From positions 15,560,816 through 15,624,815 of the forward strand of contig JAQNBH010000013.1 in the NCBI GenBank assembly GCA_028752905.1: a stretch of DNA of 64,000 nt. Reading direction: 5' to 3'. Of this stretch, positions 25,001 through 35,096 are shown piece by piece. The notes beneath the pieces are model-generated. The model was not told where the DNA came from. It was given only the letters and a program-made list of their open reading frames with translations, and did not search any database. Source of the stretch: Cladorhizidae sp. MBARI D1340-BT2. Taxonomy: Eukaryota; Porifera; Demospongiae; Poecilosclerida; Cladorhizidae. Positions within the stretch are counted from its first letter, which is position 1; every line of letters begins with the position of its first letter. A program made the position numbers and the translations under genes.

Positions 25001-27382
25001 AACCACTACATTTATTGATAATCTGTTGACATGTTGCAGATAAGGGCCTTCTCTATCAGTTGACAAAATCTGGGACTTTGGTCTTGTTAATTAGGGCAGT
25101 TATGAATTGTACTCTTACTTGATGCTAAACATGTTAGCTTCGTAGATTATCCACACTTCACTGAATAGACTTGATGTATAGCTATTAAGATAGGACTCTC
25201 TAAGTGCTCTCTCTTGATACCAAACATCCATATATTCTGCACACTTCACTGTAATGGACTTGCAAGATAGGTATCTCTCAGTGTTCTCTATCTTGAGCTA
25301 AACATGTTAGCTTCATAGATTCTCCACACTTCACTGAATAGACTTGATATATAGCTCTAAAGGTAGGCCTCTCTCTGTTCTCTCTCTTGATACCAAACAC
25401 CCGTATATTCTGCATACATAGAATCACAAGATAGGTTTCTCTATGTGTTCTCTATCTTGATGCTAAACAGGTTAGCTTCATAGATTCTCCACACTTCACT
25501 GTATAAACTTGATATATAGCTATTAAGATAGGTCTCTCCCTGTGCTCTCTGTTGATATCAAACATCCATAATATTCTGCACACTTCACTGTAATGGACTT
25601 GATATGATTCGAATGATAGGTTTCATTATGTGTTCTCTATCTTGATATTTGCCCTAATTTGGTCTATAATATGTTTCTCATTTTTCCCCCAAAAATCTTG
25701 TTATTTTGCCGTAAAGCTCATAACTTTTCTACACTTTACCCAAAAAAGATAATTTTTATATCACCAGATAGCCCTTCTAATTATCTGTCTTTTGTACGTG
25801 CCAACATTTTGAGTACTCTAAGTATTAGCAAGTTATGGTGATTTGAAGTGGTAAGGTTTGCGATCTTTCCTGGCGTTTTCCAGTTGCCAAAGCGGTGGCC
25901 TGCCAGTGAAAAACCACTACATTTATTGATAATCTGTTGACATGTTGCAGATAAGGGCCTTCTCTATCAGTTGACAAAATCTGGGACTTTGGTCTTGTTA
26001 ATTAGGGCAGTTATGAATTGTACTCTTACTTGATGCTAAACATGTTAGCTTCGTAGATTATCCACACTTCACTGAATAGACTTGATGTATAGCTATTAAG
26101 ACAGGACTCTCTAAGTGCTCTCTCTTGATACCAAACATCCATATATTCTGCACACTTCACTGTAATGGACTTGCAAGATAGGTATCTCTCAGTGTTCTCT
26201 ATCTTGAGCTAAACATGTTAGCTTCATAGATTCTCTACACTTCACTGAATAGACTTGATATATAGCTCTAAAGGTAGGCCTCTCTCTGTTCTCTCTCTTG
26301 ATACCAAACATCCGTATATTCTGCATACATAGAATCACAAGATAGGTTTCTCTATGTGTTCTCTATCTTGATGCTAAACAGATTAGCTTCATAGATTCTC
26401 CACACTTCACTGTATAAACTTGATATATAGCTATTAAGATAGGTCTCTCCCTGTGCTCTCTGTTGATATCAAACATCCATAATATTCTGCACGCTTCACT
26501 GTAATGGACTTGATATGATTCGAATGATAGGTTTCATTATGTGTTCTCTATCTTGATATTTGCCCTAATTTGGTCTATAATATGTTTCTCATTTTCCCCC
26601 CAAAAATCTTGTTATTTTGCCGTAAAGCTCATAACTGTTCTACACTTTACCCAAAAAAGAAAAATTTTATATCACCGGATAGCCCTTCTAATTATCTGTC
26701 TTTTGTACGTGCCAAAATTTTGAGTACTCTAAGTATTAGCAAGTTATGGTGATTTGAAGTGGTAAGGTTTGCGATCTTTCCTGGCGTTTTCCAGTTGCCA
26801 AAGCGGTGGCCTGCCAGTGAAAAACCACTACATTTATTGATAATCTGTTGACATGTTGCAGATAAGGGCCTTCTCTATCAGTTGACAAAATCTGGGACTT
26901 TGGTCTTGTTAATTAGGGCAGTTATGAATTGTACTCTTACTTGATGCTAAACATGTTAGCTTCGTAGATTATCCACACTTCACTGAATAGACTTGATGTA
27001 TAGCTATTAACCGATTATAGGCGATAGACGCACATTGGCGTCACCTGCGCATGTGCTACGAAAGGCGGTAGACCCACTTTAGCGTCAGCAGTTTATTGAA
27101 AAATTCTACCAGAGAGAGCTGTTTATAACTGGCGGTAACAGTCAAGCAACTCAACGGTTTATAAAGCTTCCCACAGGTATATGTAGCACTATGAATCTAA
27201 GCATAGTTTAAATGCTTTATGAATATGTAGCATGGCGTATAGCAAGGTATATAACATGACAAAACTTACATTATTGAGCATTGAATATAATTATGGCACA
27301 TGAGGCATATGATAAGATGTATAACATGAAATACATTTATATAGCTGCAAACATGAAATACATTTATATAGCTGCAACCAAC

Positions 27383-28835
27383 ATGGCTAAGAGAATTTTT
27401 TACAGTCTACAACAAGTGATGGATGAGGTCTAGTAATGAAGATTTCTCATATGAGCTTGATGACCCAAATGAACCAGTCATGGAAGGAAGTGATGATGAA
27501 GAAGATCTTCTCTGTCCAACTTGTAAAAGCACTAGTGAAGAGGAAGATAGTCATCTAGGTAAACATTATTTACTAATTATTTCTATATGAACCGTCATAT
27601 TGTGTTTACCTTCAATCCTTCCCAAATGTACATCAATCATTCCCAAATGTAAATCAATCGAGCCTTATAACCGAGCCTCTATTACCACTCCAGAGCATGC
27701 ATCAACATCATCCTATGGAAAGTGCACTACCAAAGGTGAAAAGAAAATGAGAAGACATTTGATAATGTGTTCATATAAGATTATGTACTTAGTGTCATCT
27801 TTGGGATTCCATGACCATCTTCCCAACACGCACTCACTTCCTGCCATGTCAGCATCCAGCTCTGAGCCTTCAGTTATAACATCTTTGCCAAATCTGCCCG
27901 CATCTTGGACAACAAATGTCACTACATTAGGAATCAAGCCATTTTCATCACCTGTGGGACCAACCATAGAAATTCCTGAGTCATCCTCTGAAATTTTCGC
28001 ACTTTTCTCTACTGATGAGATGCTGGATGTCATGGCAAGAGAAACAAACAAATATGCAGAACAGGTAATGGGAGAAAAGTTCGAAAGATGGAGCAAGTAA
28101 CAGAACAAGAAACAGAACGCCACTGACTGACACACCCCTTATCACATGCACACAGAGACATTAGTACCCACATACACACAGAAACAAACACACACTATGT
28201 AAATTATATAGAGGCGAAGACAAAATGGTTCAGCAGGGAAAGGTCATGGCAGTTGCCTGGCTGGATAGAAAGATTGTTACAGCAATGGCAGATCCTACTG
28301 AAGTTCTGGGAATGGTGCAAAGGAAACAACAAGGAAGACACTTCCATGCCCTAAACCTCTGGTTAATTATAATAAACACATGGGAGTCGACAATGGAGAC
28401 CAGTTGAGGGGCTACTACCGTTATAGGCTCAGGTCCAGGAAGCTTTATAAGTACATTTTTTCTCCACACCGATGTAGCAATTACCAACTCATTCATACTC
28501 TACAAAGAAGAAACCAACCAGAGAAAAAACTCAAAGAATTCCGAATTGCTTTAGCCAATGAATTGTTGGCGATTATTGCAGTCGAAGGATACCAGTCGAA
28601 GGATACTAGGGAGAATTTCATTCCGAATTACTCCACACACTATCCAATTAGGGTACCAATGGCAAATTCTCTGAAACACAGAAGAGGTCGCTGTGCACAC
28701 TGCCTCGATAGTGGAAAAAAGCAGTCAGAAACCATGTCGTTCTGCAAAGAGTGTAACATTTGGCTCTGATATACAGGAGATCATAATGATTGCTTCCTGC
28801 TCTGGCAGAAGTGCCGCGTGAAATACTTACTATAA
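27383..28835 (+). pseudogene. piggyBac transposase (DDE_Tnp_1_7), broken
   Basis: A start MAKR at 27,383 matches the start of the related copy at 62,034. An acidic segment follows (DDEEDLLCPTC, ending near 27,558 at a possible GT donor), after two stops (tag taa). An S/T/P-rich linker lies in 27,600-27,960. The domain start reads IPESSSEIFALF..TNKYAEQVMG at about 27,970-28,070 and is then lost: most of the first half of the catalytic domain is deleted. Reading resumes after a CA-rich stretch at 28,225 (VQQGKVMAVAWLDRKIVTAM, ADPTEV). The third catalytic aspartate region is present at 28,381 (GVDNGDQLRGYY), followed by YKYIF, and after frameshifts a C-terminal cysteine-rich zinc-binding segment (CAHCLDSG, FCKEC, HNDCFLLW) to the stop at 28,833. 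Family assignment is firm; the gene cannot encode a working enzyme. Confidence 0.88.
28137..28200 (+). repeat. CA-rich stretch at a piggyBac intron position
   Basis: A short CA/CACA-rich run between two coding pieces of the piggyBac relic. It ends at ttatatag, a possible splice acceptor directly before the VQQGK exon. A longer CA tract sits at the equivalent place before the related fragment at 29,553. Confidence 0.6.
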
Positions 28836-29082
28836 GACTTATTTATCTATTATCATGCATTGTTATTGTAACAAACTTTAGAACTACAACTTCATGTGTC
28901 AGTGTTTCACTGTATCTTTTTCATTGATATAGTCATCAACTTGAAGAACCAGCAAGAACAACTTCAAGTAACCCAATGTGACACATGTTTTCCAAAGAGG
29001 TACCAATCTACCAACCACCAGACTCCAAGCTATAGCTTAGAAATGGAAACAAGTGAGGTTGCTTTCAGAGGTATTAACACCT

Positions 29083-29535
29083 GCACACACACAGTTGGAT
29101 AGACGCACATAGTAATCATACCAACATACACAGGCAAACACAACACAAGTACATACCACAAGCACACACACCAACTGACCGCAAGCATACACAATGACAC
29201 ATGACAAGCATACACAATAACACATTACAAGCAAACACAGACACATAATCACTCATACAAACACATGACAAGCACACACAAACACAGCAGAAGGACACAC
29301 ACACAAACACATATCATAAGCACTAACACAAACACATCACAAGCACGCACAAACACATCAGAAGGATACACACAAACACATCACATGCACACACAACACA
29401 TGTGACAAGCACAAACACACAAAGAAAGCACAAGTATACACAAACACATATCACAAGCATACACACACACAAACATAAACCACAACCACATCACTACACA
29501 ACACAAACATATAATGCAGACAGACACACAAATCC
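29083..29535 (+). repeat. Degenerate CA microsatellite, about 450 bp
   Basis: Imperfect CA/ACACA repeats mixed with AAGCA and AACACA blocks (for example acaagcacacaaacacat). Minus-strand frames across it read only as low-complexity C/V peptides and are not genes. It lies just upstream of the second piggyBac fragment, as the shorter CA stretch at 28,137 does for the first. Confidence 0.9.
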
Positions 29536-29590
29536 ACACCAATAATAATGACATGGAGAAAGGGGAATGTTTCAGCAGGTAAACGTAATA

Positions 29591-30162
29591 CAGTAGACTC
29601 ACGCTAATCCGGACCCCTTTATTCCGAAACCTCGCTAATCCTAACTGCATTACGTAGCCAAAAAAAACCCAAAAACGTAAAAAATGCGTGCCATTATAGA
29701 ACTTCGAACCTACCACGAGCCTGTCATACGATGCAGCTACAGTGATATGGAGAAGAAAAGAGCACACAAGAGCCTTGCCATCAAGGAGAAGGTCGAGATC
29801 CTGGACCAGCTCGGGAAGAAAAGCTACAAGTTACTATCTCAACAGTATGGAGTAGGGGTCTCCACTATTTCAGACATAAAAAGGAAGGGCAGCGAGTTGT
29901 TAGGATGCAAACGGAAGATGACTGAGATGGGATTCCGGAGATCTGCTAAAAGATGGGAAGTGATCATAATGATTAAAAATAACTTGTACTCCCACCACCC
30001 ATTATTCAACCCACGCCTGCAAAAAATAAACATAGTATTATTCAGAGTTCAATATTATGATATTCATAAATTTCACTAATCCGAAAATTTCACTAATCCG
30101 AACATTTCACTAATCCGAACTACTCAGATCCCCAGGCTATTCGGATTAGTGATTGTCTACTG
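29591..30162 (+). mobile_element. Short pogo/Tigger-like element with TA target duplication
   Basis: The left end CAGTAGACTCACGCTAATCC and the reverse complement of the right end CAGTAGACAATCACTAATCC are near-perfect terminal inverted repeats, and TA flanks each side (29,589-29,590 and 30,163-30,164). CAGT..CTAATCCG-type ends with a TA duplication are typical of pogo/Tigger elements of the Tc1/mariner superfamily. At 572 bp it is far shorter than an autonomous element. The inner right side carries extra tandem copies of the TIR core (cactaatccgaa, three times in 30,073-30,120). Its position inside a piggyBac exon shows it is younger than that relic. Confidence 0.88.
29747..29938 (+). pseudogene. 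CENP-B-type N-terminal HTH of a pogo/Tigger transposase, truncated
   Basis: The frame reads MEKKRAHKSLAIKEKVEILD, then QLGKKSYKLLSQQYGVGVST and ISDIKRKG. This is the first helix-turn-helix of pogo/Tigger/CENP-B proteins (psq-like DNA-binding domain), which normally recognises the element's ends. After about residue 60 the similarity stops. There is no second HTH and no DDE catalytic domain before the right end, so the element is internally deleted and could move only with a transposase supplied elsewhere. An upstream in-frame ATG at 29,684 is available, but the domain begins at 29,747. Confidence 0.8.
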
Positions 30163-30329
30163 TAGCAACGGCAACAAGAGCTGATCCAACTGAAGTGTTT
30201 GGAACTATTCAAAGAAAACAAAGGGATAGAACAAGGCAGAGACCTCCATGCTTTGACCATCTGGTCAACTACAATAAGCACATGGAAAGAGTGGATAAGG
30301 GAGATGAGTTGAGGGGCTAAGTTAAAGCC

Positions 30330-31640
30330 AAGAAAGCTGTTTTCTATCACTTAAAGAGTAATAAGAGTTCCATAATGTTGAAAAGGAAGCTTGTGTCCAT
30401 TTTGACAAAAATTAGAGATTTCGTCCAGTTTTTCTTAAAAATGCTCATAAACTTCCCAATTGGAGCAAAATAGAGTTAAAAAGTGGAGATTTCTCACTAA
30501 AGCTGTTTTCTGTCATTTATACAGTAGTTATAGTGCCATAATGTTGAAAGGAAGCAAATTGCCCACTTTGAAAAGAATGGGACAGTTTTTACGTCCGTAT
30601 TGGAGCAAATTGGAGCTTCTTTCGGTTAAAAAGAGGAGATTTCTAAACAATAGCTGTTTTCCATCATTTAAAGAGTAGAAACAGTTCCATAACGTTAAAA
30701 AGTAAGCTGTGCCTATTTTGAAATGAATGAGCGATTTTGGACAGTTTTTCCTAAAAATGCTCCAAAACGTCCCAATTGGAGCTTCTTTGGGTTAAAAAGT
30801 GGAGATTTCTAAACAGAAGCTGTTTTCTGTCATTTAAAGAGTAGATGTAGTTCAATATTGTTGAAAAGGAATCTAATGTGCCCATTATGAAAAGAATGGG
30901 TGATTCGTATACATTTTCCTCAAAACGCTCAAAAACGTACCAATTGGAGAAAATTGTAGCTTCTTTGGTTAAAAAGGGGAGATTTCTCATCAAAACTCAT
31001 TAAAGAGTAGAAATGGTTCCATTATGTTAGAATAAGGGATTTAGTACAGTTTTTCCACAAAATGCTCAAAATCATCCCAATTATAACAAAATAGAGTTTC
31101 TTTCGGTTAAAATGGGGAGATATATAACCAAAAGCTGTTTTCTACAATTTAAAGAGTAGAAATTGTTCCATGATGTTGAAAAGGAAGCTAATGTGCACAC
31201 TTTGAAAAGATTGAGACAGTTTTTCCTCAAAACACTCAATAACGTCCCTTCTTTCAGTTAAAAGTGGAAGATTTCTAAGCAAAAGCTTGTTTTCTGCCAT
31301 TTAAAGAATAGAAACATTTCAATGTTGAAAAGCAAGGTGTGCATTTTGTAAAGAATGAGCCAGTTTTTCATCAAAACGCTCAAAAAAGTCCCAATTGGAG
31401 CAAAATAAAGCTTCTTTCGATTTAAAAGAGGAGATTTCTCAACAAAAGTAAAAGAATAGACAAATTTTCATCAAAACGCTCAAAAAAGTCGGTTTAAAAG
31501 GGGAGATTTCTCAACAAAAGCCGTTTTGTGTCATTTAAAGAGTAGAAACAGTTAATGTTGAAAAGGAAGCTAATATGCCCATTTGAAAGAATGAGCGATT
31601 TCAGACAGTATTTCTTCAAAATTCTTTTGCAGAAGCTCCC
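30330..31640 (+). repeat. B satellite, diverged tandem repeats of about 150-170 bp
   Basis: Copies share taaagagtagaaacagttcc, ataatgttgaaaaggaagc, a cagtttttcctcaaaa block, a cccaattggagcaaaatag block and ggttaaaaaggggagatttc. The anchor aaagagta recurs near 30,352, 30,671, 30,838, 31,003 and 31,151, with a diverged copy near 30,522 and a shortened one near 31,303. Copies differ by many substitutions and small indels, so this is an old array. The same family is found at 55,131-55,875. Short frames in it differ between copies and are not coding. Confidence 0.9.
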
Positions 31641-31946
31641 TAAACATCCATAGATTCTGCACAGATTCTGCAGATAGGTCTCTCTATGTGCTCTCTATTG
31701 ATACTAAAGATCCATAGATTTTGCACACCACTGTAATAGACTGGATATACAGCTCAAAAATAGGTATCTCTCTGCATGCTCTCCCTTGATGCTAAACATG
31801 TTAGCTCCATAGATTCTGCAAACTTGACTGTATAGACTTGACATGTAGCTCTAAAGATAGTTCTCTCTGTGTGCTCTCTCTTTATACTAAACATCCGTAG
31901 ATTCGGCACACTTCACTTGATATATAGCTCTAAAGATAGGTATTTC
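31641..31946 (+). repeat. Diverged A-type satellite monomers
   Basis: Three to four monomers of about 85-95 bp with alternating A2 (tactaaagatccatagattt) and A1 (gctaaacatgttagctccat) starts, cacttcactg-like blocks and gataggtctctc blocks. They resemble the 52.1-55.1 kb array more than the 911-bp unit. They follow B satellite directly. Confidence 0.88.
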
Positions 31947-32037
31947 TCTGTGTGCTCTATCTTGATGTGAGCTAACATATTTAGCATCAAGAGAGGGCAC
32001 ACTGGGAGATACCGATATATATCAAGTCCATTACAGT
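31947..32037. repeat. Fold-back of A satellite (inverted monomers)
   Basis: A forward end gtgtgctctatcttgatg (31,950-31,967) is followed after 17 nt by its near reverse complement catcaagagagggcacac (31,985-32,002). From about 31,966 to 32,036 the sequence is an A monomer in reverse orientation (ending atatatcaagtccattacag). It stops next to the left end of the transposon at 32,039. Such a head-to-head junction is the only orientation switch I see in the A family here. Confidence 0.8.
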
Positions 32038-32038
32038 C

Positions 32039-32103
32039 CCAAGTTTTGACTACATTTCTTAATTGCATCATCTTAAATTTATTTCCTATTTATACCCCTT
32101 CCC
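32039..32103 (+). repeat. Left terminal inverted repeat
   Basis: Begins ccaagttttgactac, contains aattgcatcatct and aaatttatttcctat, and pairs with 35,373-35,435 on the opposite strand. Confidence 0.85.
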
Positions 32104-32332
32104 CGTTTCCGGGGCTCGGAAAATAAGTTTTTCCACCAAACTACAATACTTTCAGAACCAAAATGAACTATTTTTCTTTAATAAGTTGCTCGAAATGAAA
32201 GTATCACATGTACTCACAAAATAAATAACTGGTTAGGGTATGCTCCCAAATGCATAATCACATTAAAAGTTTACACAAAAATGCTGATAATTTCTGTTCA
32301 ATTTGCTCATCCTGGATGGTGATCTAGCACCA

Positions 32333-34560
32333 TGTCCTTGCAGTTCAGGAGCATCAATAACATAACATGTTCAAATGGAACCCAGCATTGATCTTTCCGT
32401 GAAGATGGAGGCCACGAGAGAAGTCCTGTACTGTAGCATTTCATAAAATTATTGAGCACATCATTTTCTTCATCAGATCTTTCAACAACGCAACCAACAA
32501 ATCATTCCTTGTCATATATACATGCAAGATACTGTCCAGGCTGCAACTGATGGTGTTGAGAATTTGGCAGTTTACTGGAAAGTGATAATTGCGACTGCTT
32601 ACCACCAAAAATGACCATTGTGAAATCACTGCCAGCAGAGATTCGTTTCATCTTCATCTCTGCTTCACAGATGGGAATGAAGGAATGATGAGAATGCATA
32701 TCAGTAACTGTTTTGGCTGCTGCAAAAGTGAAGGTAAATCGAACTTTACTGAATTGTCTGCAACATCCTCAGCAGACACAAAGAAAAACGTAACTCATTC
32801 AATGTGTTCAGATGCCCAGTTCAACATCTGAGTTGCTTTCAAGATCTTGTTGTCTACCGTTGCCTGCAAGCTGGCACGAGTCAATAAGCGCTTCACTGTA
32901 ATATATAGCAATACCATCACAGAGGCTTTTGCCATGGCTTGGCTTGTTGCCAAAAAAATCCATTCTGCATCATGTCTATAGTAATTTTTATGGTAACATA
33001 AATTAGTAAAGTTCTTGAAATTTTTGTACTGGCTAGCTGCTACATCACTGAAATATATAATTTTCTCAATGGATGGTAGTGTATATAGTAGTCTTTAGAT
33101 GAGATACCATGGCCGAAATAAATGCATGGACGGTGACGGTGTCATGCTTAAGGCAATCAGAAACAATTCAAATATTCAAGCACTTTACAGATGTGTGATA
33201 GATGCCAAAAAGGTGAAGTGTGGCTTGTGAATTCTCCCAGTGATGTCCTTGTACAGCATCTTGTAATATGAAGCTGCAGTTTTCTGCAAAGTCCAACAAC
33301 ACAATAGCCCCGTCTGGAACAAGATCTTCCTTCAGCTTGCTTTTGTAGTTTGACTTTGCCTTTGCTATGAAGTGATGCTGACGAAGACCATCAAATGCAT
33401 CACTGGCTAGCTGAATAAACTCGTGAGTAGATACTGTGAGACATACAAGGGTGGTCCTGACAGTGTGAACCCACTGCTTGTACTGAATGGGATCATCAGA
33501 GTCAATATCCTGTGAGGCCAACAAATCAGTTAAATAGTCTTCAATGGCATGCTTTCCTGGGCATGATTCACAAAGATGGAGCATGCAATTGCGGTTTTCT
33601 GCACTGCACACTATTTTCCCCAGGATTTCTTTGTAGTCCTCATTTGCTGGCTTGACAGCTGTTAAAAGTTTGACATTTTGGTGCTGCTAACATACACAGA
33701 TGGAATGCATCCCTGAAGCAGTTACTGGAAGGAACCATTTGGGTCTAAATTCACAAAATTTAGAGAATCCAACCTTATCATCTGTTTTTCTTAGTGTACT
33801 CAAGGTAAAGTTCTTTGAGATTCACTAGTATTAGCCGTATTTGTTTATACTCTTTATTGCAATGCACCATAATGGTTACATATTCAGGGCACATTCGGGA
33901 ATATTAATCAGATTGATAAAAGTCCACCACCCTTTCAACCACTGCCTGAGAAAGAATCCCGCCCCTATTAGCGTCTTGATCAGCTAAGATACCTTTCTTC
34001 TTCATCAATTTTCTTGCTCGTTTCACCAAATGTTCTGTTACATCAAATTCCTGCATGATCTTATATGCTGAGTCCAACTTTCTGGTGCAAGCGTCAATAG
34101 CCTGATCTTTTCCTGCTTGGTGACAACTTTGACTTTGTCTTTAAGAAGGACAATCAGATTATCAAGTCTCTGCAACTTTCAGTTTCACCGTCACTACCTG
34201 TGGATTCAAGTTCGTCCATTGTTAAGTCTAGTACAGGAGCACACTTTGCCTTGAATGCTGTGTTATGCTGATTCACTTATCTTTTGCCGTAGGATGGCCT
34301 ATCTCGCTTACTAACAGAGGTTTTAATGGGAGTACAGTCCAAAGCCTCAGCAGTTCGTTTGATGGAGTCAAATGAAGTTTCCATATAGTCCTCATCAGAC
34401 ATTTTGTCCTCATCAGGTATTTCTATATTACCATGTTGTATGTCATCGTCTTTGCTATAACATCCTGGACATAGCTTATGGCCAGGTTTCAAATTGAACT
34501 TGAGGGCACTCCTCTCATCAACAGCTCTTAATGATTCGGTAAGGCATAGAGTACGGTATA
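32333..34560 (-). pseudogene. Transposase of the long-TIR element, broken
   Basis: Conserved blocks follow in order on the minus strand. An N-terminal zinc-ribbon-like piece FNLKPGHKLCPGC lies at about 34,515-34,460. A helical block (YKIMQEFDVTEHLVKRARKL) lies at about 34,070-34,010. Next come QAVVERVVDFYQSD, then a stop where this family has an acidic residue, and LILVNLKELYLEY. VGFSKFCEFRPKWFLPVTAS follows at about 33,775. The core is at 33,611-33,168: QYKQWVHT, IVLLDFAENCSFILQDAVQG, HHWENSQATLH. Then IIYFSDVAASQYKNFKNFTN and CDGIAIYY follow after frameshifts. A C-terminal block GQYLACIYDKE, stop, FVGCVVERSDEENDVLNNFM ends as DQCWVPFEHV near 32,390. The TGA in the last block (about 32,502) replaces the tryptophan expected there. 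The aspartates in LLDFAEN and YFSD are probable catalytic residues. Several frameshifts and at least two stops make it inactive. Confidence 0.8.
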
Positions 34561-35096
34561 GTTTAGTCTAAGATATATATATATACACACACACTTTTTA
34601 TAATGTGATGGAGCCTTAAACATATTGCTGATATAATTAAGCTACACTTGAGCTTCTTTGCAAGAAACTATGCAAGTACAACTTCACAAGTAGATGCCAA
34701 TTTTCAAAATAGAGGGGTTCTGAGACAATCAACTTGAAAGGTCGCATGTAATACACACTCTGATATTTAACTTACTTGTTACAGGTTTCTTGTGAACAGA
34801 AAATGGGTCACAGCAATACTTCTGTAAGCTTTCGTAACAACATGACAAATACACTTTTTCATGGTGAAGACAAACTTGGTCCTGGTAAGCTAAGGAAATT
34901 CCACACCTCCACCGCAGCAGTTCCCGATTCTTTAATTTTAACTCTAAAATACTTTTTTCCTGCAGTAGGACAACTTGTGGCAGTGCTCCTTCTTACACTA
35001 TCCTATTTTACAATGTATGGGTGAACCGCTTGAAGCCAAATTTATTGACATTAAAGTCACAATGTTTCTGTTCTGTCTTAACCTCTCTTTGTCTTT

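Larger units (their letters stand above)
1..27010 (+). repeat. 911-bp satellite array (about 29.6 copies)
   Basis: The same 911-bp unit repeats head to tail from the left edge to 27,010. An anchor (the start of the short frame beginning MVYNMF) recurs at 143, 1054, 1965 and so on to 26570, giving 30 anchors. Of the 29 intervals, 24 are exactly 911 bp, one is 907 (a 4-bp deletion near 8,811) and four are 914 (a 3-bp insertion at about 10,984, 11,898, 23,745 and 24,659). Units differ by only a few substitutions, so the array is recently homogenised. It is cut at its right end by a piggyBac element starting in the unit's own TTAA. The left end lies outside the window. I see no gene in it; the short recurrent frames are discussed under rejected items. 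Confidence 0.98.
27007..28835 (+). mobile_element. piggyBac-type element, left end and body (right end not found)
   Basis: The satellite stops inside its own sequence tagctaTTAA, and 27,011 begins CCGATTATAGGCGATAGACG, a different sequence. TTAA is the fixed target of piggyBac transposons. The terminal sequence closely matches that at 61,550 (CCGATTAAACGGCGATACAC), which also precedes a piggyBac transposase, so both are left ends of related elements. A second copy of the GGCG..G(A/T)C motif lies inward at about 27,065-27,085, as an internal repeat. No matching right end followed by TTAA is visible before 30.3 kb, so the element is probably truncated. The transposase body ends at about 28,835. 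Confidence 0.75.
29553..30320 (+). pseudogene. piggyBac transposase fragment split by a pogo element
   Basis: Two pieces of one piggyBac exon flank the element at 29,591-30,162. Before it, the frame reads FQQVNV; after it, ATATRADPTEVFGTIQRKQR, then RPPCFDHLVNYNKHM and VDKGDELRG, ending in a stop at 30,318-30,320. If the insert and one TA copy are ignored, the reading frame is continuous across the join. It matches the 28,225-28,410 part of the first piggyBac relic (VQQGKVMAVAW.., ADPTEVLGMVQRKQQG) but lacks about nine residues around the DRK motif. The fragment keeps the third catalytic aspartate motif (VDKGDE). Neither N-terminal half nor TTAA ends are seen. Confidence 0.82.

Noticed and set aside
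1..27010. CRISPR-like array of regularly spaced repeats
   Set aside because: The units are 911 bp and contiguous, with no short repeat/unique spacer pattern; the context is eukaryotic.
29030..29767. Minus-strand frames of Cys/Val-rich peptides
   Set aside because: They are translations of the CA microsatellite.
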